DNA of 64,000 bases from Protula sp. h YS-2021 (GCA_949752745.1 OX457027.1:88867720-88931719), one strand, 5' to 3'. Counted from the stretch's first letter, positions 23,051 to 33,682 are shown. Program-made: numbers and translations. The notes: generated by a model not told the origin, from the sequence alone.

Positions 23051-24126
23051 AGTGATTACTTAACAACAGCTGAAAATTTTACCTTTGAAACGACTGTAAA
23101 ATCAGAATAAAAGGTAATCTAAGCAAAGAAATCAAATGTTGAAGTCACTTGTTGAACCACGCTTAACAAATCAATCCATGGCCAAACAACTCAACATATC
23201 AGCACCCTCAAGAAACAGAAGAAGTCCTTTGCCAGATATAAAATTGGCATTTTAAAATTTTGTGCGAGCTGCATGATAAGGATGTAGAGACAATTCGGAT
23301 GTTAAAAGAAATCCATGGTGATGAAGCATTGTGTTGATGTGTTTCCCATGTCAACACTGCTAGTCCAAACGAACTATATTGTGTTTTGGGATTTGTTGTG
23401 ATTGATACTTATGACCACTATTGTTGCGCGTGTAGCCGTGGTCTGTATTTGTGACATTTCATATGCTTTATGGTTAATTAGTTTAGTTTAAGAAAAAGAC
23501 AACAAATATAAAAACTTTATGATCACCACTGTTGTGCGAGAAGCCTTAACTGTGATAAACAACACAGTAAAGTATTGGCAATATAGATGATATTATTATT
23601 AGTAATTATTGCATTTTGCTAATTACAATTTTAAAAGGCTAGTATGTTCTATGCTGTATACATATTATACAAAGTTTTGTAGAACAAGTTCCATTCGGCT
23701 TGCCAAAATTGCTGGTACAAATCGACTTATGAAATATGAACACCGTTGGTGTGCAAGTAATTATGCTGTGCAAAAACGAATTTAGCTAGAATATAAAAGT
23801 GTTTTCAAGGGCGTCAAATGTCTCCCCCCACTTTAAAATGAGCAGCACCGTCACTGCTTTGCAGAATATTGTGGCTTTTCTTTTAAATAGAAGAAATGAA
23901 TTTATTCTTTTCTGTAAATTCGGTTTCATGTGAAGAGCATTACTGGCCCTCACTTCACTAATGACACTGATTTTATTTGCTTATTTGTTTATTTCTGTAA
24001 ATATGGACAAAATAATTGTGCCATTCTTTTTTTTTAAATGTTTCTTTCTTTTATTTTGTAGTGTATTTTGTGAAATAATTATTATTATGATTTCAAGGCG
24101 TAATTACACTGCAAATCTCCACCATA
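23051..24126. other. 5' leader of element A
   Basis: About 1.1 kb between the 5' LTR and gag. The primer-binding site should touch the LTR at 24109-24126 (minus strand TATGGTGGAGATTTGC). A second copy of the polypurine-tract motif TCTCCCCCCACTTTA lies at 23821-23836. No ORF with a recognisable domain. Confidence 0.55.
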
Positions 24127-24710
24127 TGAAGTACACCTCTGTGAGCCGTTTTTGACTCACAGCGGGTCACTTCCTTATAAATTAAAAAGAATGATTAAAT
24201 GAAATAACAAGTGTTTATTGATATAAATATACTAAGTGCAGTAGGGTGTACCGAGGTCTATTACGCCAAGATAAGCATATGGGTTATTAGACTTTAGAAC
24301 GATAGTCACGTACCATACATGATCGAATATCCACAACATAACATACATCCGAGTTTATAATTAATATAATTTCTCAATCAACGTTTTATCAGTCAGATAT
24401 TCGCTTCTAGATTCTTCCGTATATTATTTTCCATAGCTTATATACTTGTAGATCCTAACAAAGACACTTATTATAAGAGTGGGTAACAAACAGGTGACAA
24501 CAATCAAAGGAGTAACAAAAGGGTTTTACAATTATAAACATACCATAACTATTATAAACAATAGAAATACCAATTATAGTAATTCTTATGACCATGCATT
24601 ATTTAGGGACGACGCGACATATATAATTAACAATCAAACAAAACGGAGGATTATAATTACTCTAATCCTATTGATAATTGTCTGTTGGCACAAGAATTGA
24701 GTGCACAACA
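24127..24710 (-). repeat. 5' LTR of element A
   Basis: Partner of the LTR at 15930-16514, same TG...CA ends in element orientation. It should carry the element promoter. Confidence 0.9.
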
Positions 24711-24714
24711 TATC

Positions 24715-25190
24715 TTCTCGAACAGAACGATACTTACATGTGTCGGAAGTAAATAGATCAACAACACGGCCATAATACATGTTAGAAGATAATATACGAG
24801 TGTACTCGTAGAACTATACTCGTATACAAGGCAAGGAACATTCAAATTGACCAGCACATCGTAATTGGTTAAATTACAAACTCGTCTGTTGGCTGATGCA
24901 AATTATGCAACGGGAATATAAGCTTACTCTTACATTTTTGCACTTAGATTGTCTCTAACTTTAAACTTACACTTTCGTGAATACGGCCACAGTCATATTA
25001 TTCTCTATAGTGTTCGTCACAGGAAAAGTTCGTTTCAGTGAAATCGGTACATTTTATGTTTCAGATGTTCTGAAAAACTACAGGTGTTAAACTTTTGGCC
25101 AAAATATGACATCAAATCAGTTTCTCAGTTTTAAAGGCATGTCAGTATACATTTGGTTTTCGAATTTATCGCAAATCCACCATCCCCCCC
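24715..25190. other. no gene recognised
   Basis: AT-rich flank between LTR element A and the 583-bp tandem repeats, ending in a C homopolymer. Confidence 0.35.
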
Positions 25191-25199
25191 CCCCCCATG

Positions 25200-26872
25200 G
25201 ATAGATATAATGAAATAACTTTTCCAGTGAAGTAATTTTTATTGCTTTATGCCAGTGTCATTGTAGGATCGACTCCTGCAGGGTGCGCGCATAACGATTT
25301 TTGATGCGGCGATATCGCGTCCTCCGGTGGTGACACATGTGCATTATAGTGAATATGATAATTCAGGAACGAGTCTTTTTTGTGTGTGTGTTTCACAACT
25401 ACTTACTTATTTTTTTTTTACAAAAAATGCATGCTATAGTGAATATGATAATTCAGGACCGAGTCTTTTTTTTACAAGAAATGCATGTTCATGTTAGGAT
25501 TAATAGCCGCCGGTAAATGTGTAATCGTGTGACCATTACTGCAAATTGCAATCATTCAATATTCACATATGTCACCATAAAATGCAATTCAAACGCGTTG
25601 CGTGGTAACTAATTAAATTTCTTTTCGTATGGGATGTTTGGTATAATTGCAAATGGTTCTCCTGAGTTTTCGTGCTACGATGAACTGTTCACAACTGCAA
25701 TTAAAAAGTATATGTTAAAGTTATGAGGAATGACTATAACTTGGCTCTCATTCCTTGGTGCCTGAAATGAGGATAGACTTTAAAATCTATCATGTCACGC
25801 ATGGATATATTGAAATAACTGAATTAATTTTAATTGCTTTATGCCAGTGTCATTGTAGGATCGACTCCTGCAGGGTGCGCACATAACGATATTTTATGCG
25901 GCGATATCGCGTCCTCCGGTGGTGACACATGTGCATTATAGTGAATATGACAATTCAGGAACGAGTCTTTTTTTGTGTGTTTCACAAATACTTACTTTTT
26001 TACAAAAAATGCATGCTATAGTGAATATGACAATTCAGGACCGAGTCTTCTTTTTTTACAAGAAATGCATGTTCATGTTAGGGTTAATAGCGGCCGGTAA
26101 ATGTGTAATCGTGTGACCATTACTGCAAATTGCAATCATTCAATATTCACATATGTCACCATAAAATGCAATTCAAACGCGTTGCGTGGTACTAATTAAA
26201 TTTCTTTTCGTATGGGATGTTTGGTATAATTGCAAATGGTTCTCCTGAGTTTTCGTGCTACGATGAACTGTTCACAACTGCAATTAAAAAGTATATGTTA
26301 AAGTTATGAGGAATGACTATAACTTGGCTCTCATTCCTTGGTGCCTGAAATGAGGATAGACTTTAAAATCTATCATGTCACGCATGGATATATTGAAATA
26401 ACTGAAGTAATTTTAATTGCTTTATGCCAGTGTCATTGTAGGATCGACTCCTGCAGGGTGCGCACATAACGATTTTTTATGCGGCGATATCGCGTCCTCC
26501 GGTGGTGACACATGTGCATTATAGTGAATATGACAATTCAGGAACGAGTCTTTTTTTGTGTGTTTCACAAATACTTACTTTTTTACAAAAAATGCATGCT
26601 ATAGTGAATATGACAATTCAGGACCGAGTCTTCTTTTTTTACAAGAAATGCATGTTCATGTTAGGGTTAATAGCGGCCGGTAAATGTGTAATCGTGTGAC
26701 CATTACTGCAAATTGCAATCATTCAATATTCACATATGTCACCATAAAATGCAATTCAAACGCGTTGCGTAGTAACTAGTTAAATTTCTTTTCGCATGGG
26801 ATGTTTGGTATAATTGCAATTGGTTCTCCTGAGTTTTCGTGCTACGATGAACTGTTCACAACTGCAATTAAA
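25200..26872 (+). repeat. tandem repeat, unit 583-592 bp, about 2.9 copies
   Basis: Unit starts near ATGGATATATTGAAATAACT and includes GGATCGACTCCTGCAGGGTG and CGGCGATATCGCGTCCTCCG. Copies start near 25200, 25800 and 26384; the third breaks off at about 26872 after CAACTGCAATTAAA. Units 2 and 3 are almost identical, unit 1 is more diverged. Each unit also holds an internal duplication (AGTGAATATGACAATTCAGG twice, about 80 bp apart). The identical 65-codon open frames in units 2 and 3 are by-products. Confidence 0.9.
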
Positions 26873-26921
26873 GAGAACCAATGGGCTGCATCTGCTCCGG
26901 TGAGTGATTAAATTGTTACAG

Positions 26922-26972
26922 CCAATGAAATGTTTTTGGACTGAAATGCAATTGAGAATTCCAGTATAAAAA
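26922..26972 (+). promoter_or_regulatory. CCAAT box and TATA box before the SGNH-like ORF
   Basis: CCAAT at 26922-26926 and TATAAAAA at 26965-26972, about 39 and 82 bases before the ATG at 27009. This is a normal RNA polymerase II layout placed immediately after the 583-bp tandem repeats. Confidence 0.6.
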
Positions 26973-27008
26973 GCCATGTAAAAGAGGAATATATTCAACT
27001 ACGTTATC

Positions 27009-27302
27009 ATGGAAGCAGTTATTGGAGACAGTATTGTTGCAGGATTTTTGAATCTGGGTTTTGTAGATTACCCAGTCCTTGCATCCCGTGGCTGCACTAT
27101 CTTCTACCCCGAAAAACGCCAATGGGACCACCTCTGGAAGCAAGTCACAGCGACATTCGGGCGGCTGAACAACAACACGAAGATAGCGGCAATCCATTTC
27201 GGAACGAATGATATCAGCAGCTGTCCAACGATCCCAACAAAGGTGTTGATTGCTGAGTCCTTCATGTTTTTACGAAGTTCTTACCCAGGAGTTGTAATTT
27301 GA
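27009..27302 (+). CDS. SGNH/GDSL-hydrolase-like ORF, truncated
   Basis: 97 codons. Near the start is IGDSIV (block I of SGNH hydrolases, with the nucleophile Ser in GDS), and later AAIHFGTNDISSC (block III/IV GTND). Full SGNH enzymes are about 180-200 residues and end with a DxxH catalytic pair, absent here. The frame stops at TGA just where a dispersed repeat begins (about 27297), so the ORF has probably been cut by insertion. It lies behind its own CCAAT/TATA promoter and in the same reading frame as the protease ORFs further on. Whether it was ever an active esterase, or a GDSI-type lookalike found in mobile elements, cannot be told from sequence. Confidence 0.5.
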   Translation: MEAVIGDSIVAGFLNLGFVDYPVLASRGCTIFYPEKRQWDHLWKQVTATFGRLNNNTKIAAIHFGTNDISSCPTIPTKVLIAESFMFLRSSYPGVVI

Positions 27303-27803
27303 CTGGTCCACACCCCAATCAGTATATAAGCCAAAATGGTATATTTTCTGCTCTGGAGATTTTATTCGACCGATTTGAAAACTGTTATTTGGCATAAAGA
27401 TAGACGCTATGGGTACGCTACTCTAGCCGTAAAAATTTCGGCGGGTCACCTCCCCTCTGGGGTGGGAGGGTGCAAAGCCCGACTCCGGGGCCTGTATATT
27501 GTACATATAAACATGGAAACACGGGTCCAGATTATTTATTCGACCGATTTGGCTGAAGAAATTTAGTGTAATAACGTGTCACTAATACGGAAATAAAACA
27601 CCGTAGTCAAAAGTGCGTCTCACTTCACCCCTGGGCCGTAATGGGCCATTTTGAGTGGTCCCCACCCCCATCAGAAAATAAGCGAAAATGGTATATTTTC
27701 TGCTCTGGAGATTTTATTCGACCGATTTGAAAACTGTTATTTGGCATAAAGATAGACGCTATAGGTACACTACTTTAGCCGTAAAAATTTCGGCGGGTCA
27801 CTT
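27297..27803 (+). repeat. inserted dispersed repeat with 150-bp direct duplication
   Basis: A unit from TTTGACTGGTCCACACCCC to CGGCGGGTCACCTC (about 27297-27450) recurs at 27650-27803 (TTTGAGTGGTCC ... CGGCGGGTCACTTC). Each contains GGTATATTTTCTGCTCTGGA and ATTCGACCGATTTGAAAACT. It separates the SGNH-like ORF from the USP-like ORF and looks like a non-autonomous insertion. Confidence 0.65.
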
Positions 27804-27899
27804 CTGCCATAACGCAAGCTTTGATTCAAACTGATATGGTAACCAGTATTTTTTGTAAGATAAACTATCGAAATCTGTCCTGACCAATGAGAAATTTGT

Positions 27900-28448
27900 T
27901 AAAAATTTGGTTTTTTCTTAAAACTAATAACAGAGCTATTTTACCAGATAATTTGCTTTTTGAACTCTTTGCATGCCGTTCCAAATCGTGGGAGACTACC
28001 CGAGATTTTTACCGATGGCTCTCAAAATGACCCTCACGAATTTTATTTTCGTGTTGTGGGACCTCTGATAAGGGAAATAGGTTATTTCACCTCTGCTGAA
28101 AGGTCCATGACGTGTGATAGTTGTGGTAATACAACAGTTACAAAAGTTCCTGAACATTTCATCGAATTGGCACCAATTGGAAATAATTCGTCTATACAAA
28201 CTCTTCTTGATTTTCACTGTGGTGACGAAAAAGGTACTGCAATGTGTCAATTAAAAGCCCATCAAATGTCACGTTTAAAACCAAATTCACAAAAATCCAA
28301 AATACTATCTTGATAACAGTAAGAAGAATTATTCAGAAAAAATGGCAAACCAGTTAAAGACTCGAGGCCAATTGCGATTGAAGAGTTTACAAATTTCAAT
28401 GAAAAACATGGGTTTGAAAATACTACTTACGGGCTGAAATCTCTTGTT
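27900..28448 (+). pseudogene. USP-like deubiquitinase domain, broken
   Basis: Pieces of a peptidase C19 (ubiquitin-specific protease) fold occur in order but in changing frames: LLFELFACRSKSWETTRDFY (about 27950-28010, one frame), then NDPHEFYFRVVGPLIREIGY and MTCDSCGNTTVTKVPEHF (next frame, 28030-28160), then ILITVRRI, then NGKPVKDSRPIAIEEF (28345-28395). DPHEF and the CxxC pair are typical of USPs, and the catalytic-His block HSGCSNSGHYTA follows at 28452. The N-terminal Cys box is missing, probably lost with the 27.3-27.8 kb insertion. At least two frame changes and stop codons at 28311-28329 disable it. Confidence 0.65.
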
Positions 28449-30200
28449 TTGCATTCTGGGTGCTCAAATAGCGGGCATTATACGGCCGCTGTTATAACCA
28501 GAGCTGCTGTTGAAGTTTCCATTTCCTATCTGAATGATCTAGACGATCCGTACTGTGAATTGCTAAACGGAAATTTTGATATTTCGTTACAAAAAGGAGC
28601 ATATCTTTTAATTTACGAAAAATGTGATCACATTCTTTCCATTCCAAATTACGTCATTCCTCTTCTGCAAGCTTTTTCAAATAGTAAATCAGTTACTCAA
28701 TTAAAGATGCAGGATAATGTAGAATTCATTGCAAATGTCGATGTAGAAATAGGGAATATACGCCAAATAGAAATTGTAAAGGGTCTTAAAGCTTCAAAAA
28801 CAAAGCACGATTTTGAAATTTTGTCTCAAAAAGTTCATTCGGAATTGTTTGCAAAATTTGGTAGCTCATTGGTCATTGATCTTTATAGCTATATGTCCAA
28901 TCTATTGGAATTTTTGGCTGAGGTAAAGAGACTCGAGCCTGATAGACCTCAAAACACACTTTTTGGTATGCATTCTTGGAACGGTTTGGCGTGCTGTTGT
29001 GAAAGGACTTTTGAATGGGGAAAGGTAATACAAAGCCTAAAAATCACGGTTCTTACGCAAAATTCTATTATAGACGCTATCGAAAGTGAATTAGCTTTAA
29101 CTAGGCTCTGTTTAAGGTGCGATTATTGGAAAAAGCAGATGGGTATAAATTACCCTTATATTAGAGTGGTACAAAACAGTCTTTTGATTAATGTCACTGG
29201 GAAGTTAACTTTGGGATCCATCAACAACATTTTTGATATTAGTAAGTTGATAGAGGACAGCTATCCTCAAACCACTGATATTTTTGAAGTTGGTTCCATT
29301 TTGTTTCAATCTGATAAGTTTTCTCAGGCTCTAGTCAAGAGGTCACGCGACTCATCAGCAGCGGTTTTTTATGAAGAAGTTGATCTCTCAGGTAACAAAA
29401 AGCATGTAACTCGTGAAGTTCTTGATAATTACATCAGTGATTGTCACTCCACCATTGTAATCCTAGATAGATTTAGCTGCTCGGTCAGGAACAAGATTGG
29501 CAAATCGTGTTTTCAAAATATAAATTCTCTTCCATCTACCCCGCTCAAAATGTTTAACAATAACTTCGGTGGATTTTGTTGTAAAATTGGCGGTTATCAG
29601 GTGCACGAAGGAATTTTGAGGGATATTCTTAACTTCAACAAGTGGTTCTCGTCTGATTCTCTCAGTATATACTTTGAATTATTATCAAATTCCTCTCCGA
29701 AGAAAGCCTTAGCGGCTCCTGCTGGATGGTTCAATCAAGTATTCTTTGTTAACAGTGATCCGAGTCAACCACAATTCTACAAATTTCAATCGTTTTCTCC
29801 AAAATCCCTTTTTGATTTTAGAACTATATATTTTCCAGTTTACATGCATTGGATCCTTCTTGTGGTGCACGTTAGAGAGAAAGTTATAACTGTGTGTGAT
29901 TCGGCAGGCTCGCGACACGATAATATTCTTAGTTGTTTGATCCAATTTATGTGTCAAGCAAGCCTCATTCAAAATGCCAAGCCCGAAAATTCAAAAATGT
30001 GGAAAGTGAGGTACTTCAGTGAGAGACAGGATTTTCTCCCACAGACAGACACTGTAAGCTGTGGCCCTTTTATTTGTTTTATGGCAAAATGCTTAGCCTA
30101 TGAGATGAAATTAAATTTTGTTCCCCATCTGGCAAGACAGGTTATAGCGTTTGAAATATTTAGTGGTAAGATATATAACGACAAGTTCTTTATATTTTAA
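28449..30200 (+). CDS. Ulp1/C48-type cysteine protease ORF with USP catalytic-His remnant
   Basis: 583 codons, open throughout. Residues 2-13 (HSGCSNSGHYTA) are the USP catalytic-His motif, showing that the true protein begins further upstream. Residues 20-400 are of unknown fold. The C-terminal 120 residues have the Ulp1/adenain order: His467 in MHWILLVVHV, Asp484 in VCDSAG, Gln532 in FLPQTDTVSC and Cys538 in SCGPFICF, the complete catalytic set of peptidase C48. C48 domains cut SUMO-like proteins and are common in animal mobile elements (for example Polinton, Zisupton/KDZ), but no transposase or polymerase is seen here. In phase with the SGNH- and USP-like frames upstream. It could be a transposon cargo gene or a multi-domain host gene decaying from its 5' end. 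Confidence 0.7.
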   Translation: MHSGCSNSGHYTAAVITRAAVEVSISYLNDLDDPYCELLNGNFDISLQKGAYLLIYEKCDHILSIPNYVIPLLQAFSNSKSVTQLKMQDNVEFIANVDVEIGNIRQIEIVKGLKASKTKHDFEILSQKVHSELFAKFGSSLVIDLYSYMSNLLEFLAEVKRLEPDRPQNTLFGMHSWNGLACCCERTFEWGKVIQSLKITVLTQNSIIDAIESELALTRLCLRCDYWKKQMGINYPYIRVVQNSLLINVTGKLTLGSINNIFDISKLIEDSYPQTTDIFEVGSILFQSDKFSQALVKRSRDSSAAVFYEEVDLSGNKKHVTREVLDNYISDCHSTIVILDRFSCSVRNKIGKSCFQNINSLPSTPLKMFNNNFGGFCCKIGGYQVHEGILRDILNFNKWFSSDSLSIYFELLSNSSPKKALAAPAGWFNQVFFVNSDPSQPQFYKFQSFSPKSLFDFRTIYFPVYMHWILLVVHVREKVITVCDSAGSRHDNILSCLIQFMCQASLIQNAKPENSKMWKVRYFSERQDFLPQTDTVSCGPFICFMAKCLAYEMKLNFVPHLARQVIAFEIFSGKIYNDKFFIF

Positions 30201-31128
30201 ATATTTTCTGAGTTCTTTAGTAAAATTTGCATTGTTATTTATTTTTTACTATATTCTGATTGCCGTTGATGAATTTTTGCTTAGATGTTTAATAAAACTA
30301 TTTTTGAAACTGCTATTCGTTTCTTTTCACCAATCTATGACCAACAAAATAAACACGCAAACACGTCAGATATGTAGCGATAAGTTGTTTTTATTGCAAA
30401 TACTTTTTGAGTTCTTCAGTAGAATTCGCGTTATTTATTTTAATATATCCTGATTGCAGTTGATGAATTTTTGCTTATATGTTTAATAAAACTGTTTTTG
30501 AAACTTCGCTGTTTATTTCTTTTTACCAATCTATGAACAAGAAAATGAACACGCATGGGTATTCTTCTTTATTTCCTCACAATTTTATATTTATTATAGA
30601 CATCACACAGACTTTGCAAATCACAAAAATGTTAATATATTCACAATTGCTCATTTAAATAATTCGTCAGTCTATCAACTAGAAAATAAATACATACGGT
30701 AAACCTTTTTTATATTAACATAATTCGATTTTACTATAAACATTCGATTTTTACTATAATCATTTTTGCTATAAACATTTCTTTTTTATTTTAACCATAA
30801 TTTATATCCACTGTAACAAATACATAACCACTTCATAATAAACTAATAAAACTATTTTATCTCAACATAATCATTTCTTAGCAATAAATTATTAACACTA
30901 TTTATGTCTCATTTGGTCTACACATCATTTGAATGATATGGTACCGCCATGGAATGGTTGCTGCTATTCTTGCCGATTGGTGCATGAGGACCAGTCTAAC
31001 CTAAGAACAACATCAGAACAATATTACTACCTGTTTGATACATAGTGTTTATATTTACGAATTAAGACTTCCGCGAATTATTTTCGAAATTCTTATTTTC
31101 TGATGGGCCTTATTTTCTGATAGCTATT
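30201..31128. other. AT-rich 3' flank with short direct duplication
   Basis: About 30210-30330 (GTTTAATAAAACTATTTTTGAAACT, CAATCTATGA) recurs at 30395-30545 with changes, a diverged tandem duplication downstream of the protease ORF; AATAAA signals occur in both copies and may serve as polyadenylation sites. No gene in the rest. Confidence 0.5.
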
Positions 31129-31330
31129 TTATGATAGCTTCAGCTTAGTCGTCCGGCAATCCTGGTTAGGTGTGGTCACACGCGGTCTGCCACTACGTGG
31201 TCGGTCTTTGATTGATCCAGTGTCCCGATATGTCTTCGGAGTTTTCTCTACTCCTCTTTTACTGCACCCGAAACGTCTGGCAACGAACTGAGCAGAAGCA
31301 CCAGCTTTAAGCATGCCAATAGCCTGGTCG
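31129..31330 (-). pseudogene. Tc1-like transposase N-terminal fragment
   Basis: About 60 codons reading MLKAGASAQFVARRFGCSKR, then YRDTGSIKDRPRSGRPRVTT, the paired-type helix-turn-helix and GRPR linker of Tc1-like transposases (normally about 340 residues). After TTPNQDCR the frame runs into an AGAAAATAAG repeat at 31090-31142, so the rest of the gene was lost at that junction. Confidence 0.8.
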
Positions 31331-32570
31331 CCACAGTTTTACGGTATTCGCGGCATCTCAGTTCTCCGTTGTTTTCATCGATTTACTGCGTTTACATATG
31401 CAGTTATATTGGATGACCACGTGTGTAATTTTATAATTTTTCAATATTGAGCCGATACTGACTTATGTTGAGTAATATGGCACCGTGCTTGAATGCCTAC
31501 AAATCCGTAATAAATAACCACACCCGCATGAAAAAATAACGATGATTACAACTTCTGTTTATAATCTGATGCTAAAAATTTACGAAAAAAAAATATCCAT
31601 AGGTTTTGGAGATATTTGGGTTTTTATGTGCGAACTTTCTTTTGTCCTTCAGTATATATGTGTAATAAACGTTCCTTGATATGCGCATATTATACGTGGG
31701 AAAATATACGTATAATATGCGGATTCAATATGAGCATCTTTTTCTCCCAAGCATTTTATACGTATAATATATGGTTCTAGAAATGCGGATATTTTTACAC
31801 GTTTACTATGCTTCCGAGAAAAGGTGCCCATTTTGCCCATGCATTTTAGATACTAAATACGTATAATAAGCGTATACTGTTTTGTAGGTCGGCGACCTTG
31901 TTCTCCTCGGTCATGGTCAATATCAAAAACCAGAAGTGACTCAGTATCTCGAAAACGGTTAGTAGTAGAGCGATTTTGAGTTTATTTTCTACTCTTTGGA
32001 CCTAAAAGACATTGCGTGAAAGGTACCTCGATCGGTGACCTTGACCTCTTCGGCCAACGTCAACGTCATAAGACGAAATTGACCATTTTTTTTCGAAAAC
32101 GGTTAGAGAGTGATTTTTATATTATTTGATAACGTTTGGACCTAAAAGAGGAGTTGTAAGGGAAGAAGTTCCTTGGTGACTTTCACCTTCTCGTTTATAA
32201 TCAGTTCTGCATATTAAGAGTTCAGGATCGCATTTTTTGTGGCCGCCAAAGTGTAATTTTCGCTACTCGGTAGCGAAATGGGTCTAGTTGGAAAGTGATT
32301 CCGAAAAGAAGCCCCTGGGTCTTCTATTTGGTTTCTGTATGAGACTCTCAAATGTTGAGTTTCCGTTTAGAAACCGGAAACTCCCGATAGTATTTTTGTG
32401 TTTTCTGATTTTTGTTCGGTCAGTGTTTTGGCAAAAACGAAACAAGTAGATAACTACAGAAATAACACGCTGTGGAGGAACTATCCGGGAACATTCCTGC
32501 CAAATCTCAAAACAATGTACAGAACATGACGAACATTTTGTTTACGTATTTTAATGCACATACGTAAGGG
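31331..32570. other. non-coding, with degenerate tandem repeat
   Basis: From 31905 to 32190 a roughly 130-bp unit (GACCTT...CTC, TCGAAAACGGTTAG, TTTGGACCTAAAAG) occurs two to three times with divergence. A copy of an AGAAGCCC...GGGTCTTCTATTTGG repeat lies at 32300-32390. No coding feature seen. The last exon of the NRF-6-like gene should lie here or further left, but I could not find it. Confidence 0.45.
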
Positions 32571-32999
32571 AGGATGGTTACTCAAAAAGTGAAGGCTGGA
32601 GTGAAACGTAAATACTCACCATGTTAAGATGCGTGAAGTATAACTGCACGGGTGTACTGAAGTAGTACATAAGTATAACAACGATGTGAATGAGGTAACA
32701 CAAGTACGCTAGCCTGGACAACGGCGCAAAGAAACTCCACGACAGGAAAGTGTTGATAACTCCTGTAATGCAACCCCACAAAAATCCTTGATTGGTACAT
32801 AATGATCTCACTGCTGATTGGTTGAGAAGTAGAAACATTATGATTGGCGTAGCAATGAAACACCTGGGGAAAACAAGAATTCCATAAAACTTGAAAACTT
32901 CTATTTTGGTATCTTAGATGTGAGAACTCAACATGTGGATCTTCACTCGGTGGCGTGTAAATGCAAATATTAAGAAATCATATTTTATAAGCAATGTTT

Positions 33000-33420
33000 T
33001 TAATTTAATAAAAAAAAACCTGCGTATCCGGAAGTGCACGCTGTGATTAGCCAGCAGACCCAGACGCCCCACATAGGTCGCTGAAGGGTGTTATACGTCA
33101 CCTGCAACGTCACACGTCGCCATAAATTTTGGCATCCTTTGACCCCCGTGGGGATGGCGGGTGGGGGGCGAAGGGAGCGGGTGGAACTAACGTACCAACT
33201 GGTTACCATGCGTGTCCATGACGTTTTAAAAATTCCTAAACGCGGAGTGCTAAAATAAAAATGAACTCTTTGTAATAAAACGGAAAGACAATTTCGGAAA
33301 GAAGAGGACTGAATAAAACTTACCCCCGCCCCCTCCCCCCTTAACGAAATGGTACCCTCTACCCTTCTTTCTCCGCGTTTTTTTTTTGCACAGACATGGC
33401 AACACATATGTTACTAATTG
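33000..33420. repeat. possible dispersed repeat beside exon 15 of copy 2
   Basis: The intron side contains GAGGACTGAATAAAACTTAC and a C-rich block. Comparable wording (GAGGACTGAATGAAAATTAC, then TCCGCGCTTTTTGGACATG) is found at 63000-63130. Weak similarity; may be a decayed transposon. Confidence 0.3.
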
Positions 33421-33682
33421 ACCCTGTGGGGGACACCGACCCTCCTCGGGACACCAGTTTGACTGTCCCCCAGCTTTTCTACTGGTATCTGCTCCTCCAG
33501 CTCCCCCCTTCCCCCATCTTCAGCACATTTCTACCCCCTTCATAAGCCACCAATTTAAATTAAAATATCCTTTCACTAAATTTTAACTGTTGAGCCACTT
33601 TTTTGCCGTTGGCATGCATTAATACAGTGTATCCCGCTAGGGATCGGCCATGTCGTTAAACAAATCATATAACTAATGTCAC

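Larger units (their letters stand above)
15930..24710 (-). mobile_element. Ty3/gypsy LTR retrotransposon A, chromodomain type, 8.8 kb, decayed
   Basis: Complete element in minus orientation: two LTRs of about 585 bp (15930-16514 and 24127-24710), polypurine tract, gag, protease, RT, RNase H, integrase and a C-terminal chromodomain. It is flanked by a perfect 4-bp target duplication TATC (15926-15929 and 24711-24714). The LTRs differ at roughly nine positions by eye, so insertion is not very recent. Three defects: a gag/pol frame change at 22322-22330 (may be programmed), an in-frame TAA at 21306-21308 between protease and RT, and a frameshift near 18940-18960 in integrase. It lies inside what appears to be SEH1 intron sequence. 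Confidence 0.92.

Noticed and set aside
25919..26699. Two identical 65-codon genes
   Set aside because: They are the same frame in two units of the 583-bp tandem repeat, with low-complexity content.
33000..33407. Protein-coding ORF of 135 codons on the minus strand
   Set aside because: Only its last part is coding (exon 33020-33101 of the NRF-6-like gene); the rest is C-rich intron in another context.
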